A stretch of DNA of 64,000 nucleotides from assembly GCF_011058315.1 (NCBI RefSeq), contig NZ_CP049298.1, positions 558,001 to 622,000 of the forward strand, read 5' to 3'. Position numbers and translations under genes: made by a program. Positions 1 through 7,640 of the stretch are shown one piece after another. The notes below the pieces were generated by a model that did not search any database, was not told where the DNA came from, and saw nothing but the letters and a program-made list of their open reading frames with translations. This DNA is from Chryseobacterium sp. POL2. GTDB lineage: Bacteria; Bacteroidota; Bacteroidia; Flavobacteriales; Weeksellaceae. Each line of letters starts with the position of its first letter. Within the stretch, counting starts at the first letter, position 1.

Positions 1-391
1 TGATGTGTAGCAATAACCAAAATTCAAAACACGGATTACTTACAGCAACAAACATATTCTCCAAATCATTACAGGCTTGGATAATATCAGGAATATTCCT
101 CCATCTGTCGGTGTCAATAATCATCCAAAGTTCATCTCCTGTCTTGAAATTAAACTCGTCTTTTGCCTCCTTTTTCAATTTACTAAAAACGTGATTAGGT
201 GCACTATTGGTATCATCGTTTGCACGTTTTAATAAATGTAAGTAAATCAGTTCGTCATTAAACTTATTGGAATCTCTAAATTCAGAAAAGTATTTTTCTT
301 CGGTTTTATTCCCCTCGAAAGCCAATACGAATATTTTCTCCCTTTCGGTAGTGTTACTTTCTCTGAAAAAATCTTCTCTTTCTCTTGGCAT
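1..391 (-). CDS. rloB: RloB-like TOPRIM-type protein, 3' end outside window
   Basis: Start codon at 391; the gene runs off the window at position 1, so only about 130 N-terminal residues are seen. FEGNKTE at residues 25-31 and DTDR at 93-96 fit the acidic pattern of RloB/OLD-type TOPRIM nucleases, and SNPCFEFW at 118-125 is also typical of RloB. It starts 10 nt after the stop of the AAA ATPase gene, so the two form an operon. RloA/RloB pairs are known from restriction loci and resemble ATPase-TOPRIM anti-phage pairs such as PARIS. The defence role is inferred from family and pairing. Confidence 0.75.
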   Translation of the reverse strand, partial: MPREREDFFRESNTTEREKIFVLAFEGNKTEEKYFSEFRDSNKFNDELIYLHLLKRANDDTNSAPNHVFSKLKKEAKDEFNFKTGDELWMIIDTDRWRNIPDIIQACNDLENMFVAVSNPCFEFWLLLHI

Positions 392-401
392 AACAAAAAA
401 A

Positions 402-1772
402 TTACTTGTTAATTACTGTAAGTTTATTTCTGTTACCAATTCGAGGAATAGCCTTAAATCTGCCTAATAGGTAGTCTTTGCGAATTTCTTTATCAAATCG
501 AACATTGTATTCTTCGAGCGAATGCAGTCTTGAAGCTCCGTAATTGTCTTTTACAACAAACCAAATTTCATCTTTTCTTAATAATTTTTGAGTTAATAAA
601 GAAGATTCGTGACTTGCTAAAATTAACTGACTACTTACACCTGTTGATTTTGATAAAAACAAATCCAATAAGTCATAAATCAGATTGGGGTGCAAACTTC
701 TTTCCATTTCGTCTATTATGAAAACATTGTCCCCTTTTAACAAGTCCATTAACAGAGGAATAAAGTCCATTATCCTGTTAGTGCCGTCTGATTCATCACT
801 TGTATCAAATTTTTCAGGATTGTTGGCATTTTTTACCTTATGCTTTGTCATAAATTTCTCAATGACAATATCCTCATTTTTAACCGACAAAAAGTAAGTA
901 GTATTTCCTTTGGATATTATAGAAGCTCTTATGTTCTCTGATTTCTTACTCAATAAATCCTCTCTGATTTTCTCTAATAAAGGCTTGGGAATATCTATAT
1001 TTTCAGAATCAATCTTTTCAAGGCAAACACCGTCAATTCCTGTGTCAAAATAGGATAAAAATTCTTCAAAGGTTGTCAGTAATTCTTCGTCCTGTTTTAA
1101 CTCAAATTTCAACCCCTCGTTGTATTTGTCATCTGGAAAAATGACCTTTAAGGAATTTTGAAACCAATCAATAACATTGAGTAAATCCTCTATTTTTGAA
1201 ACATTTTCTTTAACTTTTCTTGTTCTGATTTCAGTCAAAAAGAGCTGATTATTAGGCGTTCCTTTCGCAATAAAGCGAAGAAATTGTTTTTCTTCCTCTT
1301 TTTTTAGCTTTTGCAGAATATAATCTAAATCAAATATTTGCTTATTTGAAAAGTTTCTCTCAAAAATTTTAACCTCTTTTTTTGCTCCGACTTCATAAAG
1401 CCATTCTTCCTTGATTAACTCATTATCGAATACAAAACCATAAGCATAATTTTTCCCCTTATGCTGTATTTCATATTCAATTCTTGAATTATTAGTATTG
1501 GAATTTTTGTCAAGTCTAAATTTTTGATAGTCTATTGGTTTTTCTGGCTTAGTTCCTCTTAAAACTAATTTTTTCCCAAAATCAATAGCTTTAATCAAAT
1601 TAGATTTTCCCGAAGCATTTGCACCAAATAAAACAGATGTTTTCAATGCAGAAACACCATTAACCTTTGGGGTTTTGTGGTCTGCTTTTAAACTTCCTTT
1701 ACCTGGCAACATAGAAAATTTTTGTCTATCACTAAATGACAAAAAATTCTCAACTGAAAACCTGATTAGCAT
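402..1772 (-). CDS. rloA: AAA family ATPase, RloA-like
   Basis: 456 residues from the ATG at 1772; a longer reading from 1844 adds 24 residues with no homology-like character, and the TACATTTG -7 box at 1793-1800 lies inside that extension, so the shorter start is chosen. MLIRFSVENFLSFSD at the N-terminus and GANASGKSNL (Walker A, residues 50-59) are typical of AAA15/SMC-like ATPases. VFIIDEMERSLHP (Walker B, near residue 345-358) is followed by a LILASHES switch region. The middle is helical and charged. It is the first gene of a pair with the RloB-like gene and probably senses or drives a nuclease response to phage or foreign DNA. The phenotype is untested. Confidence 0.8.
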   Translation of the reverse strand: MLIRFSVENFLSFSDRQKFSMLPGKGSLKADHKTPKVNGVSALKTSVLFGANASGKSNLIKAIDFGKKLVLRGTKPEKPIDYQKFRLDKNSNTNNSRIEYEIQHKGKNYAYGFVFDNELIKEEWLYEVGAKKEVKIFERNFSNKQIFDLDYILQKLKKEEEKQFLRFIAKGTPNNQLFLTEIRTRKVKENVSKIEDLLNVIDWFQNSLKVIFPDDKYNEGLKFELKQDEELLTTFEEFLSYFDTGIDGVCLEKIDSENIDIPKPLLEKIREDLLSKKSENIRASIISKGNTTYFLSVKNEDIVIEKFMTKHKVKNANNPEKFDTSDESDGTNRIMDFIPLLMDLLKGDNVFIIDEMERSLHPNLIYDLLDLFLSKSTGVSSQLILASHESSLLTQKLLRKDEIWFVVKDNYGASRLHSLEEYNVRFDKEIRKDYLLGRFKAIPRIGNRNKLTVINK

Positions 1773-1792
1773 ATCTTTTGTTTTTACTGATG

Positions 1793-1800
1793 CAAATGTA
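1793..1800 (-). promoter_or_regulatory. -7 box of rloAB promoter (TACATTTG)
   Basis: Matches the Bacteroidota -7 consensus TAnnTTTG, 20 nt before the rloA start. The bases TACATTTGCATCA are repeated at the WYL cassette promoter (23291). No clear -33 TTTG is seen. Confidence 0.5.
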
Positions 1801-1897
1801 GTGATTTTTTCACAACTTGTATGCTTTTGTTGGGTGAAAAACAAAAAAAACAGTGCTAAAAGATATTTCAGAGGTTGAAACCTCTAATGAAAACGAT

Positions 1898-1931
1898 AAA
1901 GTAGAGTTTCACTATCCAAAAACTCTACTTT
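1898..1931 (-). terminator. Hairpin after the tandem-repeat gene
   Basis: A perfect 12-bp stem (AAAGTAGAGTTT with AAACTCTACTTT, 10-nt loop) lies directly after the stop of the gene at 1941. A second short palindrome, AGAGGTTGAAACCTCT, sits at 1870-1885. Together they probably separate the repeat gene from rloAB. Confidence 0.6.
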
Positions 1932-1940
1932 AAAGATTTG

Positions 1941-2369
1941 TCATTCTTTTACGAAAACAGTGTTACCCCAAGCGTCTTTCTTGTAAGTTCCTACTTTATT
2001 TCCTCTGTTGTCATAGACAGCTGTGTTTCCCCAAGCATCCTTTTTGTAAGTGTACTCGGTATTTCCCCGATTGTCTTGTTGGATGGTATTTCCCCAAGCA
2101 TCTTTTTTGTAAGTGGATTGTGTGTTTCCTCTACTGTCTTGCTCGATTGTATTACCCCACGCATCTTTCTTTTGTGTTGTTATAGTGTTTCCTCTATCAT
2201 CAACCCAAACCTTGTTTCCCCACGCATCAGTTTTCTGTGTGGCAATTGTATTACCTCTATCATCAACTGCTACTGTGTTACCCCACGCATCTTTCTTATA
2301 GGTTATGTTTTGACTAAACCCTACAACTGCAACTAACATAAAAGTTAGTGATAAAATTGCTTTTTTCAT
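1941..2369 (-). CDS. Secreted protein of tandem KKDAWGNT repeats
   Basis: 142 residues. Residues 1-19 form a signal peptide ending near VGFSQ. The rest is six units of about 20 residues, each with the pattern Y/Q-K-K-D-A-W-G-N-T followed by a D-x-R-G-N-T half. The repeats resemble RHS/YD-like or beta-strand surface repeats, but I do not recognise the family. It sits between the last cassette site (site 1) and rloAB and has no site at its own 3' end, so it is probably outside the array. Low sequence complexity means the repeat number may vary between strains. Confidence 0.7.
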   Translation of the reverse strand: MKKAILSLTFMLVAVVGFSQNITYKKDAWGNTVAVDDRGNTIATQKTDAWGNKVWVDDRGNTITTQKKDAWGNTIEQDSRGNTQSTYKKDAWGNTIQQDNRGNTEYTYKKDAWGNTAVYDNRGNKVGTYKKDAWGNTVFVKE

Positions 2370-2473
2370 TTTTTACAATTTATGTTTTGCCTACTCTTTC
2401 AAGATGTGGTTTTCGGCTTCCCCGTTGTATTTCATCTTCCTTTCAAGGATAGTTGCTCGGTAAAATGGCATAC

Positions 2474-2658
2474 AACGGAAAAAGTATTGGCGAAGTGCGG
2501 GCTTAATTTGAACGAAAGTTCAAGTTCACACCAAACGTAGCGAATGCTTTTTCAATACTGCTAACTTACAAAAAATTGCAGAATTGAAAAGCATGAGCGT
2601 ATTATTTTTTCTGCTTTTCAATTTTGCACTTCTCCCCGCATTTTGCCAATACTATGTT
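2474..2658 (-). repeat. attC-like site 1
   Basis: 185 bp. Outer arms GTATTGGCG/TGCCAATAC. Low end CATACAAC (array border), high end GTTACCTGC. Identical to site 26, which belongs to the other GNAT cassette. Confidence 0.8.
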
Positions 2659-2674
2659 ACCTGCAGTGTTTTTA

Positions 2675-3379
2675 TTATTTAATTTCACCAATGTAAAAAC
2701 ATTCATAAACTTCGCTTCTTTTATCGAAATCTTTATATCGACCTTCAAAGCAATTTCCATTATATTTTATTCTGACTTTCCATTCATCACTTCCGAACAA
2801 TAATAAAGGTTTTAAAAAGGTTTTTTTATCTTCTTTGAAATCTAAATTTGAAAACCAATTTGGCATTGTGTTTTTAGGAAATTGCGAATTCCATATTTCA
2901 ATTGTGTTATCATTATTTAGCATTTCATAATTTGTTGAGGATAGTTGCAAAACATCACCGAAAATGTTAAACATATAAATTTTGTCATCATTATTTTTAC
3001 GTGCATTTTCAGGATAATACTCAAAACCTAATTTTTTCCAAGCAAATTCAGATGATTTAGGTGCACAATATAAATGCATTGCTTTATAATCTGAATTTTT
3101 GAAATTTTTTTCAATCGCTTTTTTAATAAATTTTGCAACACCACGATTTCTGTGACTCTCTTTGGTTTCTGCAATAATTATAAAAATGCAAACTGCTTCA
3201 AGCTCATATGCGAAAAATCCAACAGTTTCATTTTGAATCATTGCAACACATAAATTATTTTTTTCAAAACATTTTTGAATAACAGACCAATTATTTTTAG
3301 GAAAAGTCGTCCAAGAAAAAATTTCGCTTAAGTTTTCTTCTGTAGGATTGAAATTTATTGTTATAGACGAATTTTTCAT
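2675..3379 (-). CDS. GNAT-fold N-acetyltransferase-like protein, copy 1
   Basis: 234 residues from the ATG at 3379. An upstream in-frame reading from 3442 only translates site 2 and is rejected. ETKESHRNRGVAKF at residues 71-84 is the acetyl-CoA binding motif (R/Q-x-x-G-x-A) of the GNAT fold. LGFEYYPE further on is the usual C-terminal strand of the domain. The last 90 residues are an extra domain that I do not recognise. Substrate unknown. The start codon is 12 nt from the cassette border. The cassette, together with the noncoding cassette behind it, is duplicated at 25899-27522. Confidence 0.7.
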   Translation of the reverse strand: MKNSSITINFNPTEENLSEIFSWTTFPKNNWSVIQKCFEKNNLCVAMIQNETVGFFAYELEAVCIFIIIAETKESHRNRGVAKFIKKAIEKNFKNSDYKAMHLYCAPKSSEFAWKKLGFEYYPENARKNNDDKIYMFNIFGDVLQLSSTNYEMLNNDNTIEIWNSQFPKNTMPNWFSNLDFKEDKKTFLKPLLLFGSDEWKVRIKYNGNCFEGRYKDFDKRSEVYECFYIGEIK

Positions 3380-3391
3380 AACATTGCAGGT

Positions 3392-3576
3392 AACGGAAAA
3401 AGTATTGGCGAAGTGCGGGAATTCGAAGGACTGAAAGTTCAAGAATTCAGAAACGTAGCCGATGCTTTTTCACTTCTGCTAACTTACAAAAAATTGCAGA
3501 ATTGAAAAGCATTCGGCGGAATATTTTTACAAAATTTCAACGTTCTCAAAATTCCGCATTTTGCCAATACACTGTT
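3392..3576 (-). repeat. attC-like site 2
   Basis: 185 bp. Low end GCAGGTAAC pairs with the start of the GNAT cassette; high end GTTACGCGC. Belongs to noncoding cassette a. Same as site 27. Confidence 0.8.
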
Positions 3577-4097
3577 ACGCGCAGTAGAAATTGAGAATTT
3601 TTCAACGCTGAAAAATAGTTCTAAAAAATTATGAGCAATTAAATTACAAACAAATCAAAAGAATAAAACGAAACTTAACCAGTTTTCAAACTGCATTTTT
3701 CCAACAAAATTTAAAACTCAATTATCTGAAATTTTTCTCGATGGTTTCTGCGAAAAGTAAAATTGAAAATTCGTAAAAAATAAAAGTTATTTTTATGAAA
3801 ATCTTAAAAAATGGCAAAACTTTCAACTATGGTTTATGAAGTTGATATTTTCTGATTTTTTCAAATGAGAAAAATTTCAATTATAAAAAGAAAAGAGTAG
3901 AAGAAGCTTAAAAATCACGCGAAATTTTAAGCGAAAAAACCTCGAAATTTATTTGTCGAGAAAAGTGTTTTCAAGAAAATTTAAGAACTTTTTAAACCCA
4001 ATATTTCTACTGAATTTTTTCTTATAAAAACCAAAAATAGCAATGTTAAAAAAAGAGAAATTATTATCCGAAAACGCGCTAATCTATTGCGTGTAAC
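3574..4097 (-). repeat. Noncoding cassette element, copy a
   Basis: About 0.5 kb between GTTACGCGC and GCGTGTAAC. No ORF longer than about 14 codons is shared between copies on either strand. Near its low end GAACT-TTTCA / TGAAA-AAT-AGTTC can form a 10-bp hairpin; in this copy the C is replaced by T, which still pairs with G. Further on CTTAAAA/TTTTAAG and CTCGA/TCGAG stems are kept. May be a structured RNA, or a cassette that spreads without a gene. Confidence 0.7.
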
Positions 4098-4281
4098 GGA
4101 AAAAGGCTTTGCGAAGTGCGGGAATTCGAAGAACTTCAGTTCAAGGATTCACAAACGTAGCAAATGGCTTTTTCAGATTGTTAAGTTAATAAAAAATTGC
4201 AATATGAAAAGCCAATTTGCGGATAAATATCTAAAATAGTTCAACTTAGACTTTAACCCCGCATTTTGCAAAACCACTGTT
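4095..4281 (-). repeat. attC-like site 3
   Basis: 187 bp, outer arms GGCTTTGCG/TGCAAAACC. Inner arms GCAAATGGC/GCCAATTTGC. Ends GCGTGTAAC and GTTGTCTGC. Confidence 0.8.
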
Positions 4282-4295
4282 GTCTGCAGTGCTTT

Positions 4296-4709
4296 TTATT
4301 TTTTAGTATAAGTCTTTTTTATATTCAAAAAAATTGTTGAAATGAATATACCAATTGCGGATACAATAGAAAAAGTTAGAGCACTAAAATTCCCGTTAAC
4401 ATCATACTTTTCTTTTCCAAAGGATGCATATATTGTTAATAATATTAATAATGTAGAAATTCCACTTAGTATCAATTTATTTTTTGTGTAAAGATTATTC
4501 ATTCCAAACTTAGAAATTAAAAATACAACGAGGAAAGTTGGAAAGGAATAAATTATAGAATAAAAAAACATAAAAATTCCGAAACCTATAAAACTTAAAT
4601 CAAGACTTTTGGATTTTATAGCACTTCCAAGAATAAAAATCAAAATTGCAAAAATTATTGATAAAATCCAGAATTTTATAATATAATAATTATTGGCGGT
4701 ATCTTTCAT
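4296..4709 (-). CDS. Small four-helix membrane protein
   Basis: 137 residues from the ATG at 4709, 12 nt from the border; the reading upstream to 4772 is site sequence. Four hydrophobic segments are visible (about residues 10-32, 40-62, 75-95 and 110-130), with few charged residues between them, so it is an inner-membrane protein. Not recognised. It is the only gene of its cassette. A small integral membrane protein in such an array could be an immunity protein, but nothing in the sequence shows it. Confidence 0.6.
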   Translation of the reverse strand: MKDTANNYYIIKFWILSIIFAILIFILGSAIKSKSLDLSFIGFGIFMFFYSIIYSFPTFLVVFLISKFGMNNLYTKNKLILSGISTLLILLTIYASFGKEKYDVNGNFSALTFSIVSAIGIFISTIFLNIKKTYTKK

Positions 4710-4721
4710 AGCATTGCAGAC

Positions 4722-4906
4722 AACGGAAAAAGTATTGGCGAAGTGCGGGAATTCGAAGAACTGAAAGTTCAAGAATTCAGAAACGTAGCCGATGCTTTTT
4801 CACTTCTGCTAACTTACAAAAAATCGCAGAATTGAAAAGCATTCGGCGGAATATTTTTACAAAATTTCAACTTTTACAAAATCCCGCATTTTGCCAATAC
4901 AATGTT
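4722..4906 (-). repeat. attC-like site 4
   Basis: 185 bp, outer arms GTATTGGCG/TGCCAATAC. Ends GCAGACAAC and GTTAGCAGA. Confidence 0.8.
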
Positions 4907-4919
4907 AGCAGAAGGTTTT

Positions 4920-5378
4920 TTATTTCTGTCGAATATAAATTCCAGAATTTGGAAATGTAATTTGTGCGAGATAATCTTCTTTAGTAATGTATTGAAACCA
5001 TTTTTTATATTTACGGTTTCTAAAATCATAAACATTAATTATTAAATATGGTTGTTCAAGATTTTTTTTTTGCAATTTTATATTAAAGGTTTTAAGATTC
5101 TGTATTCCTTTTTTAAATGTGTTATATGTGAAAGTCAGAGTAAAGTATTCATCAAGATTTTCAAATTTTTCTTTATCGTAATTGCTAACTATCAAATCTC
5201 CAGGATAATAATTTGCATATATTTTTTCATCAGTTTTTTGATTATTGTTACTCAAATATAAATTAGTAATTTCTCCATTAATGTTTTGATCATTTACTTG
5301 AAGGATTACGTTAAAATTTTGAGCTATTAGATTTAAAGTTCCAATAAATAAGGTTGCAAAAGTCAGTGAAAATTTCAT
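4920..5378 (-). CDS. Exported hypothetical protein, 152 aa
   Basis: Signal peptide at residues 1-19 (hydrophobic core FATLFIGTLNL, end near IAQ). The mature part has alternating beta-like segments such as FNVILQVNDQNINGEI and FTLTFTYNTF, then a basic stretch RNRKYKKWFQYITKED. It resembles no family I know. Sole gene of the cassette; start 41 nt from the border. Confidence 0.6.
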   Translation of the reverse strand: MKFSLTFATLFIGTLNLIAQNFNVILQVNDQNINGEITNLYLSNNNQKTDEKIYANYYPGDLIVSNYDKEKFENLDEYFTLTFTYNTFKKGIQNLKTFNIKLQKKNLEQPYLIINVYDFRNRKYKKWFQYITKEDYLAQITFPNSGIYIRQK

Positions 5379-5419
5379 TTAGTATTTGATTTGACGATTG
5401 TTTGGATAAACTTTCTGCT

Positions 5420-5605
5420 AACGGAAAAAGGCTTTGCGAAGTGCGGGAATTCGTAGAACTTTAGTTCAAGGATTCACAAACGTAGCAAATGGCTTTTTCA
5501 GATTGTTAAATTACAAAAAAGAGCAATATGAAAAGCCAATTTGCGGATTATTTTGACAAAATTTTCAGCTTTGACCTAAACCCCGCATTTTGCAAAACCT
5601 ATGTT
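5420..5605 (-). repeat. attC-like site 5
   Basis: 186 bp, outer arms GGCTTTGCG/TGCAAAACC. Ends TCTGCTAAC and GTTAGCGGA. Confidence 0.8.
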
Positions 5606-5624
5606 AGCGGAAGTCTTATTATTT

Positions 5625-6104
5625 TTAATAGGTGGGTATTTTTTCGTGTATTTTATTCATAATATTTGGAATCGACTCCCAATATTTCTGTTGCATTCTT
5701 GTTAAGCTATCTAGTCTTTTACTACCATAAAACTCTAAGCAGTGATTTAAAACATTTCTTTTTTGATACAGCGGCTTTAAATCTTCAGGATATGTGCCTT
5801 CTGAATTTATTGAGTCTAATCTAATTAAGTTTATTTCCTTTTTAACTTGAAATTCAAGAGAATCATCAAATATTGCTATTGCTAAAGCATTATAATAAGA
5901 CCGATCATTATCCCATAATTTTTTTTCTATATTTTTATTTTCGTAACCTTTCAATTGACATAAGCAAAAAGCTCTTGATTTAAATTCTTTATCCCAATTA
6001 TTAAAATTCCATGCTTCTCTTTCATCTTTCAATTCTTTATTGATAGAACAAGAAGTAAATGTTTGCAATAATATTGTGAATATATAGAAATAATAATTTT
6101 TCAT
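5625..6104 (-). CDS. Lipoprotein, possible immunity-type protein
   Basis: 159 residues. The signal ends in a lipobox-like LQTFTSC with the Cys near residue 19. The mature part is helical and contains AFCLCQLKGY, ALAIAIFDDS and NHCLEFYGSKRLDSL, with several Cys residues. The shape (short helical periplasmic lipoprotein) recalls Tai4-like immunity proteins of type VI amidases, but that is only a resemblance. Sole gene of the cassette. Confidence 0.55.
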   Translation of the reverse strand: MKNYYFYIFTILLQTFTSCSINKELKDEREAWNFNNWDKEFKSRAFCLCQLKGYENKNIEKKLWDNDRSYYNALAIAIFDDSLEFQVKKEINLIRLDSINSEGTYPEDLKPLYQKRNVLNHCLEFYGSKRLDSLTRMQQKYWESIPNIMNKIHEKIPTY

Positions 6105-6135
6105 TTATGCAGACAGTTGGTTTAAGATTTCCGCT

Positions 6136-6321
6136 AACGGAAAAAGTATTGGCGAAGTGCGGGCTAAAACACTGAAAATGTTCAACTTAAACTGCAAAAA
6201 GCAAAAACTTTTTTCCTTTTGCTAAAATACAAAAAATTGTAAAAGAAAAAAGTTTTTTGCGACGAAATACAATTAAATTTTCAATTAAAACTTCAATCCC
6301 GCATTTTGCCAATACAATGTT
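6136..6321 (-). repeat. attC-like site 6
   Basis: 186 bp. The inner arms are unusual in sequence (GCAAAAACTTTTTTCC against GAAAAAAGTTTTTTGC) but pair fully. Ends TCCGCTAAC and GTTATCTGT. Confidence 0.8.
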
Positions 6322-6784
6322 ATCTGTAGTTCTTTTTTAAAGTTATTTTGGGTTTGAATTCAATTTTTTCACACGCATAACAACCATCCTTTTTATAAGA
6401 TTTGTATTCATCAAATTTTGTTTTGAAAGTTTCATAACCGTTATTTGAAATTTCAAAATCTGCATAACACCAAGCAAAAGGTAAATCAAGTGGTGTATGA
6501 AACCAGTCTATTCGAGATTTTTGTTCAAGAAAAAAGTTTCCATTATCGTCAGTTTTTGTAGTTTGAGATTTATATTCAGAGTGTTCTTCGTAACCCCATT
6601 TTTTATTTTTCCACCGTTTTTCTTCAATTCTTGAAACTACAGCGTTTTTTATTGGAATTCCATTTTCGTCGATAACTTTTCCAGAAATTTTTGCTTCATA
6701 TATTACTTTTTGAGGTCGAATAAAAAGACCAATAATAAAGATTAGAAAAATTCCTATAATTACTTTTATGACACGGTTTTTCAT
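6320..6784 (-). CDS. Membrane-anchored carboxypeptidase-regulatory-like protein, copy 1
   Basis: 154 residues. One N-terminal membrane segment at residues 7-23. ISGKVIDENGIPIKNAVV at residues 33-50 is the signature of a carboxypeptidase regulatory-like (CarboxypepD_reg, Ig-like) domain. Two Cys lie in DGCYACEK near the end. The stop codon TAA is formed by the cassette core itself (ACAGATAAC), so the gene uses the full length of its cassette. The start is 12 nt from the other border. The same gene recurs at 29382-29846. Confidence 0.65.
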   Translation of the reverse strand: MKNRVIKVIIGIFLIFIIGLFIRPQKVIYEAKISGKVIDENGIPIKNAVVSRIEEKRWKNKKWGYEEHSEYKSQTTKTDDNGNFFLEQKSRIDWFHTPLDLPFAWCYADFEISNNGYETFKTKFDEYKSYKKDGCYACEKIEFKPKITLKKNYR

Positions 6785-6796
6785 AGAATTACAGAT

Positions 6797-6981
6797 AACG
6801 GAAAAAGTATTGGCGAAGTGCGGGCTTAATTTGAACGAAAGTTCAAGTTCAGACCAATCGTAGCCAATATTTTTTCAATGGAACTAAGTTAAACAAAAAT
6901 GTGGAATTGGAAAATATTGGCGGCTAAATATTACAAAAAGTTCAACTAAGACTTCTCCCCGCATTTTGCCAATACTATGTT
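6797..6981 (-). repeat. attC-like site 7
   Basis: 185 bp. Inner arms GCCAATATTTTTTCAAT/ATTGGAAAATATTGGC. Ends ACAGATAAC and GTTAGCAGA. Confidence 0.8.
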
Positions 6982-7001
6982 AGCAGAAGTGCTTTTTATT
7001 T

Positions 7002-7319
7002 TTATTTTGATTTTCTTCTTTCATCAGTCATTTTTATTGGATTTTGTCTTCCATCAAAAATGTCATTGATGATTATTTTAGTATCCACAATTTTGTAAAT
7101 GACTTTATAATTTCCACAAACAATATATCTATGCTTTTGATTTAGTTTTTCTAGATTTAATTCAATTTGGCCAGATTTAGGATTATTGATTAATTGTTTT
7201 GTCGAGGTCAAAATTTGCTTCCGAATTTTATGAGCAACTTTTTTATTTGCTTTATTTGAGTAATAATCAAAAATATCTTTAAGATTTTCTATTGCAAAAT
7301 CGGTCCAAATAATTTTCAT
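7002..7319 (-). CDS. RelE/ParE-family toxin, copy 1
   Basis: 105 residues from the ATG at 7319; a TTG at 7328 overlapping the antitoxin stop is an alternative. KIIWTDFAIENLKDIFDYY at the N-terminus, NPKSGQ in the middle and YRYIVCGNYKVIYKI-like strands followed by IFDGRQNP are the standard pattern of ParE/RelE toxins (mRNA interferase or gyrase poison). It directly follows its antitoxin gene. A second copy is at 45275-45592. Confidence 0.8.
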   Translation of the reverse strand: MKIIWTDFAIENLKDIFDYYSNKANKKVAHKIRKQILTSTKQLINNPKSGQIELNLEKLNQKHRYIVCGNYKVIYKIVDTKIIINDIFDGRQNPIKMTDERRKSK

Positions 7320-7321
7320 TT

Positions 7322-7561
7322 CTACCAATTTGCTGATAATTTTTCCAAATCTTCTTGAGATTTATATTTTCCATTTTTAAAATCTTGTTCAGATTTTTCA
7401 ATTCTGTTAATAAGTTCTTCAACAGTAAATGGTCTGAATTCAGAATGATCTTCTTTTTCGAATTTTCTTAAAATATAATTTTCGATTTTTTCAAAGAAAC
7501 TTTCATCCTGCAATTGAGCAAGGTATGTGATTAAGTTTAATTTTCTATTTTCTAAATCCAT
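7322..7561 (-). CDS. Antitoxin of RelE/ParE module, copy 1
   Basis: 79 residues, acidic and helical, with the end pattern SEQDFKNGKYKSQEDLEKLSANW typical of Bacteroidota antitoxins that pair with ParE/RelE. It comes first in the operon and ends just before the toxin ATG. Such antitoxins normally neutralise the toxin and repress the operon. It carries its own -7 box (7579), so the module does not need read-through from outside the cassette. Confidence 0.7.
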   Translation of the reverse strand: MDLENRKLNLITYLAQLQDESFFEKIENYILRKFEKEDHSEFRPFTVEELINRIEKSEQDFKNGKYKSQEDLEKLSANW

Positions 7562-7578
7562 TGTAATAATATTTGAAT

Positions 7579-7586
7579 CAAATTTA
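7579..7586 (-). promoter_or_regulatory. -7 box of TA cassette (TAAATTTG)
   Basis: Matches TAnnTTTG, 17 nt before the antitoxin start. The same octamer stands before both other antitoxin genes (32010 and 45852). Confidence 0.5.
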
Positions 7587-7640
7587 CTGAATTATTTTTG
7601 GATTTTGAATTTGAACACGAATTTTTGTAGCATTTCTGCT

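Noticed and set aside
1870..1885. Palindrome AGAGGTTGAAACCTCT as an attachment site
   Set aside because: Single occurrence, next to a terminator stem; no link to the cassette borders.
3377..3410. A promoter built into the site end (TACTTTTT on the minus strand, similar to TAnnTTTG)
   Set aside because: Lacks the final G and is absent in site subtypes with GGCTTTGCG or GCATTGGCG; no -33 box.
3810..3830. Mini-ORF MKILKNGKTFNYGL in the noncoding cassette
   Set aside because: Broken in copies g and j (MKILK stop), so not conserved.
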